Shown here in pieces: positions 11,460 to 21,164 of a stretch of DNA of 48,000 bases. The stretch covers positions 25,476,876 through 25,524,875 of the forward strand of contig NC_092567.1 of NCBI RefSeq assembly GCF_037975245.1, read 5' to 3'. The DNA comes from Apostichopus japonicus. Taxonomy: Eukaryota > Echinodermata > Holothuroidea > Aspidochirotida > Stichopodidae. The notes beneath the pieces were generated by a model. The model did no database searches and had not been told where the DNA came from. It saw only the letters and a list, made by a program, of their open reading frames with translations. The position numbers and the translations under genes were made by a program. Every line of letters begins with the position of its first letter. The first letter of the stretch is position 1.

Positions 11460-12485
11460 CACTGGCGGATCCAAGGGGGGCCAAGGGGGGCCATGGCCCC
11501 CCCCCAAGGTGAGCCAAAAAGTGTTTCCGAACATCCGCTAAATCATATGATTGGAAATTAAAAAAATCGAGAGGAATAGCAGTGGTAGACTAGTGTAAAC
11601 CTTTTCGTTTTCTGGTTTAAAATTAAATGCAGAGCTCCCAACTGACCCGCAATTCGCGGGAATTAGACCCGCATTCTAACACCCAAACCCGCTGACCCGC
11701 ATAAGCGTCCGAAAAAAATGCATTGTAATTGTCAAGTATACATAAAAAATTTGCATCAAATTTTGACTTAGCAACCATCATTTCTTTAGCATTTAGCATA
11801 ATAGAGTATAAAACCTCCTTTACAGCATCATTTGAACCTCAAATTAGTCTATATTTCTTTTCATTGGGGCGAGCAGCGAACATTTTCATGCCACGGGAAA
11901 GAATGAATTATCACCTACTATTCAATTTATTGATGTTACACACAAAAAAATGCATATTTCTCAGAAAATTTTGGGTGACAAAAGCCTTTCTATAAGTGCC
12001 ACCATTTTACATGTAGGCATCACCAGGATTCCAAAAAAAAAATCCAAAAGGGGAGGGGGACACCCCTCCCCTTATACCCCTCCCCCAGGACGGCGATTCG
12101 TGTCATGGACCAGCATTTGCCTTCTCAAGAGTTGGGAGCTATGTAGATGTATAAGCATGAGGAATTACAGTTTAACACCATTTTGCAGTTACAGGCTGGT
12201 TGTAAGAAATTTATAACCTATGAGAAATAAAATTTCTTGAGAAAGATAATCCCAACTTTGTTTTATAAATATTTTAGAAAATTACACCTGGGAAACATTT
12301 TTTTAAGAAGTAAATTTACATCACCATTGTACACGTTTGTCACACCAAATTGCATCTGAGGGCATTCAGCAATAGAAAATTTTCCAAAGGGGAGGGGGGC
12401 ACCCCCTCCCCTTTGGAGGGGGTGCCCCATATCACTCTAATGCCACTTTGGCCCCTCCCAAACAAAGGCCCTGGATCCGCCAGTG
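11460..12485. mobile_element. Non-autonomous hAT-type DNA transposon, 1026 bp
   Basis: The ends are inverted: CACTGGCGGATCCA at 11460 and TGGATCCGCCAGTG ending at 12485. The 8-bp word CAATCACC flanks both sides (11452-11459 and 12486-12493). An 8-bp target duplication and a CA..GGCGG terminus are hallmarks of hAT elements. Inside there is no transposase, only AT-rich sequence and G/C-rich blocks near both ends and at 12050-12095. The internal text around 12340-12420 resembles 13290-13360 in the neighbouring smaller element. Confidence 0.88.
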
Positions 12486-12702
12486 CAATCACCTAAATAT
12501 AAAGCTCCGTATGCCTGCGGGCGTATTCTGTCATTGGTAAAACAGTACATTAACTATATCCATCTGTGCTTCTTACAAAGGTATACTAATATATTGGCCG
12601 TATGATGACTTAATGGCTGATGTAAAGTATCATGCTTAAACTTTCGAAAGAAATGATTGAGAATAGAACCAATAGGATCTATGGAATTTTTGGTTCTGAT
12701 AT

Positions 12703-12795
12703 GCATGTATGTATGTATTTTAGATTCTCCTGCAAGCAGGAACTCGCGAAGAAGCCTCATTGGCTTATCAAAGCCGCATGTCGAAGGACATGCAA
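12703..12795 (-). repeat. 5'-truncated SINE copy, minus strand
   Basis: Read on the minus strand, it matches the 3' part of the SINE at 13506-13765. Shared parts are the GATAAGCCAATGAGGCTTC block, CGCGAGTTCCTGCTTGC, ATCTAAAATACATACATAC and the CATA tail. The tRNA-like head is missing, as expected for truncated reverse transcription. Confidence 0.75.
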
Positions 12796-13144
12796 AGCAA
12801 CAAAGAAGTGTGAGAACTAAAAGTTTATTACTGCTTACCTTTTCCACTGTTAAAGAACACCCATATTGCAAGGCGACGAATTGCTCGAATCCTTATGTCA
12901 TCTTGTGGAAGGTTGCCAACAACACTGCTTCAGTCCGCTGCTGTACAAATATCAAAATGCTCAGTAATATTGGGTGGAACAGCGTCGAGATCCAAAGTCC
13001 ATGTAGTTTCAATTTACGTACAGCCAATCACTATCTTACCAAATCTTATCAACGTGGACCTGCATTATGCGAATTGGGGAAGTAGAGTGTTTGCAAATCC
13101 AAAGTATAATGTTAATAAAAGTATAGAAATACGTCTAATATACA

Positions 13145-13437
13145 CAAGGGCGTAGGAACCGGGGGCTGGGGGAGGGGCCAGCCCCCCAGTGAAAAATATG
13201 GGGGGGGGGCGGAAGTATCATTCCGCCCCCCCCCCGCTTCGCTAGTCAGAAAACCCCTTTTTCCTTTCCAAATGACCAAAAAATCTTATTTGGAGCACCA
13301 AATTGCATCTAAGGCCAACTGGAAATGCAAAAAAAAAATCCAAAGGGAGAGGGGACCCCCCTTAGACCCCTCCTCAAGGTCGGCCATCAGTCTTCAGCCC
13401 CCCCCCCCCCACTCAAAAGTACCTTCCTACGCCACTG
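13145..13437. mobile_element. Short non-autonomous hAT-type element (MITE), 293 bp
   Basis: The left end CAAGGGCGTAGGAA and the right end TTCCTACGCCACTG are imperfect inverted repeats. The 8-bp word AATATACA flanks both sides (13137-13144 and 13438-13445), a clean target duplication. The interior is full of G and C runs and codes for nothing. It shares internal words with the 1026-bp element 660 bp away, which suggests related families. Confidence 0.85.
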
Positions 13438-13505
13438 AATATACATATAGCCTATTAATAAACATACGAAAGGAATTGTTCTTACACGATCCCATTCATA
13501 TGGGA

Positions 13506-13765
13506 GTGGAGTGGAGTGGAGTGTTAGCTCAGTGGTTAACGCCGGTGCCTTTCAATCATAAGGTCCCCGGTTCGAGTCACTCCCAGATTAATGTATGTCG
13601 TCCAGTTACAGAGTTGTTGACAATTAACAATTTATAATCATGGACGTTAAATATGAATGTAAGAGACTGACTTCGGTCAGCTTGCGGCTCTGATAAGCCA
13701 ATGAGGCTTCTTCGCGAGTTCCTGCTTGCGGGAGGATCTAAAATACATACATACATACATATGCT
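13506..13765 (+). repeat. tRNA-derived SINE, full-length
   Basis: The head has RNA polymerase III promoter boxes: A box TTAGCTCAGTGG at 13524-13535 and B box GGTTCGAGTCA at 13569-13579. GGAGTG-type and CACTCCC strands could form an acceptor-like stem. A 160-bp body follows and ends in a CATA tail at about 13744-13761. A short CATATG occurs on both sides and may be a target duplication. The anticodon arm is irregular and a long body follows the B box, so this is a SINE, not a tRNA gene. Confidence 0.82.
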
Positions 13766-13909
13766 AGAGTTCTGATTTGATGATATCGACCGATGTGCAC
13801 TTAATTTGGAATATGCCAATTTTCGTGCGTTTATTGCATATTTTTAAATTCAGTTAAAATTAGAAAATATGATAGCACCATTTTGTACCTAAGTCCCCTT
13901 AGTATTACA

Positions 13910-13960
13910 AACTCGCCCCCCCTTGGACCCCTTGGACCCTTTGGTCCCCTTGGACCCCTA
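13910..13960. repeat. Short tandem TTGGACCCC-like repeat
   Basis: Four to five imperfect copies of a 9-bp C-rich unit. On the minus strand it reads Gly-Pro-Arg triplets, but the run is too short and isolated to be a collagen exon. Confidence 0.7.
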
Positions 13961-14019
13961 GCCAGAACCGACATTAGCAAAGTTTTCATAATAGAGGGCA
14001 AAGCCATATACGTTGTCAT

Positions 14020-14445
14020 GATAAGTCAAACAAATACAAGCGTTAATCAAACTTAAATTATACCTCACTCATAAAATGAGGCATAACCCCGTAATATAAC
14101 CCCGTGACACCCGAAGGCTGGCTACGCGCCTAAATTGGGATCCGCCGTCCCTGGACGATGAGGTACTTCTGAAAAATGAAACGATTGTTGTTTTGTACTT
14201 TGATGTGTAACTTTTGATAAAATTCAAATTTCATTTTCAACAATGATAGCCAATGCAAATAATATGAAGATATTCTAGAAATACATATATGAAGCTGCAA
14301 ATACCGCTCATAGCTATTCTTGTACTCGTTCTTTGTTCAAGTGTTCAAACATTGAACCACAAAGTCCAAAGAAATTTGTTTAGAATCCCTTTTAGTTAAG
14401 TACATGTAAGTACATTTAGTTAAGTACATTTTATTGTCTCTTCAA
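14020..14445. other. No gene recognised
   Basis: AT-rich sequence between the short C-rich repeat and the LINE fragment. I see nothing that can be supported. Confidence 0.4.
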
Positions 14446-15013
14446 CATCTACCTGGAGTTTGTCATGAAAGAGATAAACAATCTTGACTCAGGTCTGAAG
14501 ATGGGCAACATGTGTATAAACAACATCCGTTATGCTGATGACACCACTCTCATAGAAATGGACCTTTTCAGCCTACAGGAGGCCACCAACGAACTTCAAG
14601 AAGCATGCACAAGATGGGGCACTCCGTGAAAAAGATCGTCATCGACTTGATGTCTTTGAAATGAGATGTCTCAGAGCAATACTGGGTGTCTCCATCCTAG
14701 ATAAAGTGAGGAACAACACCACTAGACAAAGGCTGAATGTAACAACTACCATCAATGATGCAATCTGCAAGAGACGCCTGAAATGGGCCGGCCATGTCTT
14801 TAGGATGCCGGAGCATCGGCTTCCATACCAAGCATTCAAGAATGACTTCAGCAAGCCAAGACCTCCAGGACGACCACCTTCAAGATGGAAGGACCTAATC
14901 CAGAAAGACCTAGGTATGACAACCCAAGCTGTTGAAAGTTGCGCAGCAGACAGACCAAATTGGAGGAGGATTACTCGCCAGAGGGCAAAGGGACACAGCG
15001 TCCTACGCACCTA
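14446..15013 (+). pseudogene. LINE fragment with internal deletion
   Basis: Two parts of one LINE polyprotein lie almost adjacent. From about 14448 to 14628 there is the RT palm with the catalytic IRYADDTTLI. From about 14640 to 15013 there is the C-terminal tail with RCLRAILGVS, RRLKWAGHVFRMPEHRLP and PGRPPSRWKDLIQKDLG. In intact LINEs of this type these blocks are separated by a few hundred residues, so roughly that much has been deleted. The second part is open for 117 codons, starting at 14661. It is a different family from the LINE at 9905-10620. Confidence 0.82.
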
Positions 15014-15947
15014 AGTCAGTCAGTCAAACATCCAGCCGTGACAATGCTGGGTTCATCTACAAAACCATGCTTTATCTGCAAGTTCATTGCTCCTAAGTAT
15101 AGACTCATGAATTGCTACCAGGGCCATATCAACAGGGGTAAGGAATGGCGGGGGGGGGGGATTAAAAGTTTCTTCCAAATGGCCAACATTTAATAGAACA
15201 CCTTAAAAGTATTGAATACTTGTTCTGTAAAATATAGGTAAAATGATGAAAGTTATTAAACTGTTTGCATCTAACTCAAACACAATTAATTCATAGAGAA
15301 TGGGACACCCATCACCTTAGAGCACTCTCCAGTTTGATCAACTGAATGTTTAAGCCATTAATTTATGATTCCATTCGCTTTCTTACATTATACAAAATAC
15401 TTTTTATTTAGTATTTTGAAATGAAAGCCTGGTCTGTATTCAAGCTATCATGAGCTAGATTGTTCATGGTTTTCATTAGTCCTGAGAAGGTTGTTACAGC
15501 TATATTCAGATAAGTAGGCTACTTCAGTCTATCTTAAAGGAACTTGTTGGAGAGGATGTCGATACTCTGATAAATATGCAGCACAAGATTGTAGTTATGT
15601 CGTTAAAACAGTGTCCAATTTTCATTTACCTTCCCTGAAAATTATCCCAGAATTTCTTAACGTTGCAAGTTTAATGAGTTGTGTGTGTGCATTCACAATA
15701 ATTGTGTTCCACACAATTATATAATTTGTCATTAACGACTTTGTAGTTGCCTTTTAGCTTCCCAGAATGAAAAGAATTGTTCAGGACTGTAGTGCTCACA
15801 CTATGGCAAACCCCAGACCATATACCAATCTCGGAGATCACGAAGGAAACAGTATTTTACAAAAGGCAAGGGAGGATGATATCTAAATCTATTCAGCTTG
15901 TCCAATATATGTAGGTTGTCTTGGCAACAGGATAATAATGATGATGA
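15014..15947. other. No gene recognised
   Basis: AT-rich sequence with one G run near 15150-15160 that may be a transposon scrap. No coding signal is seen. Confidence 0.4.
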
Positions 15948-15950
15948 TGC

Positions 15951-15986
<36 letters not shown>
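15936..15986. repeat. (GAC)n trinucleotide repeat
   Basis: A short GAT run passes into about a dozen GAC/ACG triplets. No reading frame supports an expressed poly-Asp tract. Confidence 0.95.
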
Positions 15987-15989
15987 TTC

Positions 15990-16586
15990 TCCCTACCCGC
16001 TTTGAAAAAAAACACATTTATAACACTGACACAGACAAGCTTTATTCGGACTTTGTCGTCAACGGTTAATAAAATACATACTCAGGCAGTATAGTGAAAG
16101 AAGCTGTTTGTATTTGCCAGAACCAAATACAAATATAATTAATAATTTATAGATTGATTCTATGGTAAACAAGGGAGCATTGGGTAATCAAAGAGTGGAA
16201 TATTACATGGAGATAAAGATCTCCAATAGAGATAAGTGCGTGTTATCACCGATAATATGCAAAATGAAACCCAAACTAAAGCGACTCGCATACTTGTGTA
16301 TGCTTGTTTTTTCTATTAAATCGTGCATGACATTTGCCGTTGTTCGTGTCTATGGCTAAACGGGGGTCACGTCCACCAGTTCGACCTCTCACTAGAATTT
16401 ATAGAGCTATAACCGCCTTGCCATATGTAAGGAGGAGACCTTGTTCAAGGAAAACGAAACAAATAAGAAGACAACCCAAGGAGTTACAGAACTAATTCCA
16501 ATATTCTTGCATTATCGCTTTGACATCAACACTCTTTCACACACCTAACGAGTTTGACGTACATGAGCTTTACGGTTCAGGTGGAC
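15990..16586. other. No gene recognised
   Basis: The sequence is unique-looking. An open frame of 65 codons at 16162 has no recognisable motif. Confidence 0.4.
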
Positions 16587-16995
16587 TCACCTCTTTGTTA
16601 CACACCTCGTTGTTACACCCATCTTTGTTACACACCTCTTTATTACACCCTCTTTGTTACACACCTCTTTGTTACACACCTCTGTGTGACACACCTCTGT
16701 GTTACACGCCTCTTTGTTACACGCCTCTTTGTTACACACCTCTTTGTTACACACCTCTTCGTTACACACCTCTTTGTTACACACCTCTTTGTTAAACCTC
16801 TTTGTTACACACCTCTTTGTTACACACCTCTTTGTTACACACCTCTTTGTTACACACCTCTTTGTTAAACCTCTGTGTTACACACCTCTTCGTTACACAC
16901 CTCTTTGTTACACACCTCTTTGTTAAACCTCTGTGTTACACACTTCTTTGTTACACACCTCTTTGTTACACAACTCTTTGTTACACACCTCATTG
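16587..16995. repeat. 15-bp minisatellite (TTGTTACACACCTCT)n
   Basis: About 27 copies of a 15-bp unit occur, with 11-bp shortened copies where CACACC is reduced to AACC. Because 15 is a multiple of three, all plus frames read repeated pentapeptides (such as CYTPL or HTSLL). These are repeat artefacts with no surrounding gene. Confidence 0.95.
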
Positions 16996-17955
16996 AACTA
17001 CACGGATCTCATACACTTTGACATCTTTACTAACGGTTAATCAATACGCTCTAATCATTGAAAGTCGTTCCGCCATGGTAGCAGGGTTTTGTCCATTCTG
17101 TCATTTTGGCTCACGCGTAAAGGTTTCGGTTTTAATGACCATTTATCCTTTGACCTTTTGACATACCCACTAAGTTCGAAGTATATCAGGCATAGGATAT
17201 AAGAGAAATGCGCGACACGCATATTCGCGTATTTGTAGCACCCATTTATTAATATGATATTTAGGAAGTACGTTCTATCGATGAATTGCGAGCTTATAAA
17301 TTACATCCAATAAGTAGTCTTAATCGAACTTGTAAGTAGAAGGTTTCACAGATCAAAATGATCACTCTAGACAGAGGCGGAATAGGGTTTAATCTAGTTT
17401 GGAAGGGTGTGGGCACACAAATTTGAAGGGCGGTGGGATTATGACTTGATTTGAGGAGGCAAACCGCAAATTCACCACAAATGGCGGGCCGGAGAAAACA
17501 TATCACCTGTGCAGTTTATACAACGGATTCCAGTATATGTACGTATTCCAAAATATTATTACCCTTCTTAATAACTATTTCGTTTATTTTAAATACAACA
17601 AATGGGCACTTTCTTTCACACTTTTTTCAACAAAGAGGCACTTTTTAGAATAGAAAATGGGCAATTTACATTGCAATAATAAAGAAGGATAAATTCCTTA
17701 GCAAATATGGTCTTTCTTAATTATTGAAAATGGGTCGCTGCTGTGATCTTTAACAAAACTTGAAGGGACGTACCCCCAGCACCACCCACTCCTGGCTCCT
17801 GCTTCCCTGATTCTAGTAAAACAGTAGGAATCTCTCTGATCTTACAAATTAACTGGGTTTGTGTATTACAAATCTGATGTATATTTCCTGTGATTGCGCT
17901 TCCTCCGTTATTTTAGTTGATTAAGTTTAAAATGAGAGAAATAATGCAGCATGAC
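16996..17955. other. No gene recognised
   Basis: Mixed unique sequence. I see no splice-bounded exon or transposon end that can be supported. Confidence 0.4.
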
Positions 17956-18152
17956 CCTTACCGAAATCCCAGATCTGGGCCAGATATAAAAATCCAGATC
18001 TGGCCCAGATCTGGAATTTCAATCTGGGCCAGATATGCTGCAGATCTGGAATTTATATCTGGCCAGATAAAAAATTGGGCAGATATAACTTGATATAAAA
18101 TAAAGTTTTATATCGCCCATATAAAATTTGATCTGGTTAAATTTTATTGCAT

Positions 18153-18418
18153 CCATATCTGGGCCAGATAAAATTTTATCTGGTTGATATAAAGAAAATC
18201 CAGATAAACTTTTATATGGCCCATATAAAAGTTTATCTGGCTAATTTTTTTGCCATCCATATCTGGGCCAGATAAAACTTTATCTGGTTGATATAAAGAA
18301 AATCCAGATAGACTTTTATATGGCCCATATAAAAGTTTATCTGGCTAATTTTTTTGCCATCCATATCTGGGCCAGATACAACTTTATCTGGTTGATATAA
18401 AGAAAATCCAGAGAGCAA
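18153..18418. repeat. 104-bp tandem repeat array
   Basis: The word CCATATCTGGGCCAGATA starts at 18153, 18257 and 18361, an exact 104-bp period. The first two copies are full and the third partial; a more diverged copy precedes them. Each unit holds several self-complementary parts (TTTTATATGGCCCATATAAAA), so single strands could fold into hairpins. Confidence 0.92.
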
Positions 18419-18420
18419 TT

Positions 18421-19188
18421 AGACACACACATAAACACAGAACTCAACTGGATTGGAACATAGTGGAAATATGTAATGTGCATGCACATTACACATTTTT
18501 ACTATACCGTACCAAAACATTTGCAAACTGATATTGGATACAAGTACATTCAAATTTTGGGCCCAGGTAAATCATATTACTTACTTAAATAAACTGGCAT
18601 ATCGCGATATCGCGCGGTATCACTAGTACACTTAAAAATAATACTTGAAGCTTGAGTTCTTTATTCTTCTGTGGTCCTGAGGAGGTTGAAACTAAATTGC
18701 GTTGTGCTATTCTTTTATTTAATATATTTGCTTTAATAAATAAGTTCCAGGAGGGCGATATATGTTCCATTCAGTATCGAAGTTCAGTCCCAAAATATAT
18801 TCCTTGTTTTGATCCGTTCCAAAAACTTCTTCCTTACTTCTGACTGTTCAGTTCAATATAGAATCCTTTGCCAATGTCCTGACATCAATAGGTTATTATT
18901 TACGAATCTCCATCACCTTTCCTTAATGTACCAATCCTTTTTGTTAAACTTCCTTCTGCTCTTTACTCCTATCATGTGCACACTAGTGTACACATAGCTC
19001 CCTTTCCTATCTCACTCCATGGAGCTATAAACACTCCCAGATATAGATAGTTATTCCCCCTTTGACTTAGTGTGCACTGTAGGTGATTTACCATTGAAAT
19101 ATATATGCATAGTGCAGTACCTCAATATAGTGCAATGTAAATCTCTATGAAAATACACTATGTAAGAGCATACAGTCTAACATGTATA
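18421..19188. other. Unique core of the inverted-repeat element
   Basis: About 770 bp lie between the two arrays. There are short open frames but no recognised protein. It contains a perfect 22-bp palindrome at 18472-18493 and a second CG-rich palindrome (TATCGCGATA) near 18600. Confidence 0.5.
18472..18493. repeat. Perfect 22-bp palindrome
   Basis: TGTAATGTGCA is followed directly by its own reverse complement, with no spacer. It could be a binding site for a dimeric protein or a chance structure. Confidence 0.7.
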
Positions 19189-19189
19189 T

Positions 19190-19510
19190 CCAGTTATACC
19201 TGGCTTTATATTGCAAGATAAACTTAACCTGCATGTCTGGATTGACTCTATATCCAGTAACATCTGTCTTTATATGACCACATAAAACTATCTGCATATC
19301 TGGATTGACTCTACATCCAGTTATATCTGACTTTATGGCCAGATAAAACTTTATCTACATATCTGGATTGACTCTTTATCCAGTTACATCTGGCTTTATA
19401 TGGCCAGATTTAAACTGTATCTGCATATCTGGATTGACTCTTTATCCAGTTATATTTGGCTTTATATGGCCAGATAAAACTTTATCTGCATATCTGGATT
19501 GACTCTATAT
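19190..19510. repeat. 65-bp tandem array, left part (five monomers)
   Basis: Monomers beginning CCAGTTATATCTGGC start at 19190, 19254, 19317, 19380 and 19446. The next is due at 19511, exactly where the DIRS element begins. Spacing varies from 63 to 66 bp. The monomers are more diverged the further they lie from the insertion. Confidence 0.93.
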
Positions 19511-19553
19511 TCCCCAAACCTTAACCGGTTTGTGAATTAACGAGCGACGTACT

Positions 19554-19645
19554 CACCTCATATAACCTATGCATTACCGTATTCACCTCGCTCTAGCATC
19601 TGGCAATTGTCTGTATCAGAGTGTGGCCATCTCCCTTCCGTAATT
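19554..19645. repeat. DIRS terminal inverted repeat, left
   Basis: About 92 bp from CACCTCATATAACC to CCGTAATT match the reverse complement of 25469-25561, with only about two differences. The outer 43 bp (19511-19553) are not shared with the right end but recur, inverted, in the internal region at 19982-20024. Confidence 0.92.
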
Positions 19646-19970
19646 TCCAGGCCGCACTGGTGCGGCACCGGACGGAGAAGGGGGAGAGGACCGACCAAGG
19701 GGCGGAAACCCCGAGGATACATCCAAAAATCATTCTCACCTGAAGAGGCCCTTGGTGGGCTGTGGTGGGTGACCGGTGGGGCCTGAGCGGGCCCGCAGTG
19801 GGTCCAGAGTGGGTCGTCGGTGGGTGTAGGCGTGACCCCCACGACATCCCTCGAAAATTCCTGGGAGGAAAGGCCGTCACATGGTCATATCTGTGTGGCC
19901 AGCTCCCCTAGTATCCGAGGAGGGTATCCGCGTCCGCGAGGTCCCCCATAGTGGGGAGGCGGGCCGGGAT
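19646..19970 (-). other. DIRS 3' non-coding segment
   Basis: This is G/C-rich sequence between the left inverted repeat and the internal complementary region, downstream of the recombinase stop. Overlapping minus frames of 91 to 95 codons exist here but show no motif. Confidence 0.6.
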
Positions 19971-20064
19971 GTTATATGAGGTGAGTACGTCGCTCGTTAA
20001 TTCACAAACCGGTTAAGGTTTGGGGAATTCACAGCGCGTACTCCCTCACCTCATATAACCTATG
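19971..20064. repeat. DIRS internal complementary region (end-joined circle junction)
   Basis: It is the reverse complement of the left outer end (through AACCTTTGGGG-like text to 20023) followed at once by the reverse complement of the right outer end (AATTCACAGCGCGTACTCCC). In DIRS elements this region templates completion of the ends during replication. Here it records the sequence of the closed circle: right end GCTGTGAAT joined to left end TCCCCAAACC. The recombinase stop codon (20048-20046) falls within it. Confidence 0.92.
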
Positions 20065-21164
20065 ACACAGGAGCCCTGGCGGTGTGTCGAGGATCTCGCG
20101 GGCGGCGGACCTAGGGCCGCTCGGGCAAAATCCCCTTCTGTGGCAGGGGTGTTTGTGAGATAGCAGGCGACAAAGGAAGACGGAGTCTTCCAGGCCGCAG
20201 CCTTCATAATATCTTCCAGGGGAACCCCCCGGAACCACGCCCTGGACGTGGCGTGGCCTCGGACGTCATGCGCCCGGACGGGTTCCCCAGGCTGCGTGTG
20301 GACACGTATTAGGTCGGCCATCCACCGTGAAATGGTGTCCTTTGAGGCCGGGGCGTAAGGCGACCTCGGTAAAATGAAGAGCCTGTCCGAGGTACGTAGC
20401 TGTTTGGTCCTCTCTATGTACCACTTAAGGGCTCGGACAGGGCACCAGCGCTTGTCTTCCGCGATTGACGAGGCTTGTGACAGACTCGGGAGGAAGATCT
20501 CGTTCGGGGTAAAGGTTACTGATTGGTTCTTTGGGAGGAAGTGAGGGTCAGGTAGTAATCTGACTCCTCCTGGTTCGAACCTTGTGAACCCCCGTTGGAG
20601 GGTGAGCGCGTGGAGGCAGCTTCTGCGCCTAGCAGAGGCGGCCGCGATCAGAAACAGTGTTTTGTGTGTTAGCTTGTCCAATGGAGCATTGTGTAGCGGT
20701 TCATACGGAGAGCCCGCGAGGGTCGTCAGGACCTCGTGGAGGGCCCACGATGGGGCCAGGCGGCGCCTGGGAGGGCGCCTGTGAAACATGCCCATTAAGA
20801 CCTGGCGGAGGACCGGGTTGGTTCCTACTGTGGAGCCATCCGAGAATCCGCTGTGAACCGCCACTATTGCGGAGCGGTAATTTCTAATTGTGCTTATTTG
20901 CTTCCCTACTCGGAAGAGTTCAAGTAGGAAGGCCGCCACCTGGTCTACTGAGGCCTCCACGGGATCAACAGCGTTGCCCCTGGCCCAAACATAGTATCGG
21001 TTCAGTCTAGAATCGTATGTTTTAATCGTGGACTGCCTGCGGGCATCCACTGCAATGTCCGCAACCTCCGGTGGAAACCCCGCTGTCTGGAGCGAGAGCC
21101 GGAGAGTTTCCACGCAGCTAGATGGAGGCTCGTGATGTCGGGGTGGGTTATTTGGCCGCTCCAT
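20046..21164 (-). CDS. DIRS tyrosine recombinase
   Basis: This enzyme would integrate the circular DNA copy of the element by a tyrosine-recombinase reaction, in place of an integrase. The likely start is ATG at 21164 (MERPNNPP...), giving 372 residues. It shows an N-terminal helical core-binding part (VDARRQSTIKTYDSRLNRYY) and a catalytic part. The first arginine lies in AASARRRSCLHAL, the H-x-x-R box in RAHDVRGHATSRAW, and the nucleophile tyrosine in SSFVACYLTN. All expected catalytic residues are present and there is no internal stop. The frame overlaps the end of the RT frame (stop at 21002) by 163 bp. The same frame stays open upstream to 23189, through the RT in another frame, which is a shadow except at its N-terminal end. 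Confidence 0.9.
   Translation of the reverse strand: MERPNNPPRHHEPPSSCVETLRLSLQTAGFPPEVADIAVDARRQSTIKTYDSRLNRYYVWARGNAVDPVEASVDQVAAFLLELFRVGKQISTIRNYRSAIVAVHSGFSDGSTVGTNPVLRQVLMGMFHRRPPRRRLAPSWALHEVLTTLAGSPYEPLHNAPLDKLTHKTLFLIAAASARRRSCLHALTLQRGFTRFEPGGVRLLPDPHFLPKNQSVTFTPNEIFLPSLSQASSIAEDKRWCPVRALKWYIERTKQLRTSDRLFILPRSPYAPASKDTISRWMADLIRVHTQPGEPVRAHDVRGHATSRAWFRGVPLEDIMKAAAWKTPSSFVACYLTNTPATEGDFARAALGPPPARSSTHRQGSCVIGYMR

Noticed and set aside
13518-13586. A functional tRNA gene
   Set aside because: A and B boxes are present, but the anticodon arm is irregular and a SINE body with a CATA tail follows directly.
13831-14019. Collagen-like Gly-Pro-Arg reading on the minus strand
   Set aside because: It comes from four or five copies of a 9-bp repeat; there are no splice sites or longer Gly-X-Y run.
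16520-16996. Repeat proteins with CYTPL or THLFV units
   Set aside because: Every plus frame of a 15-bp repeat is open; there is no start context or neighbouring exon.
17938-17944. GAAATAA as target duplication of the inverted-repeat element
   Set aside because: It also occurs right of the other end, but ten bases separate it from the left inverted repeat, so it is not a clean duplication.
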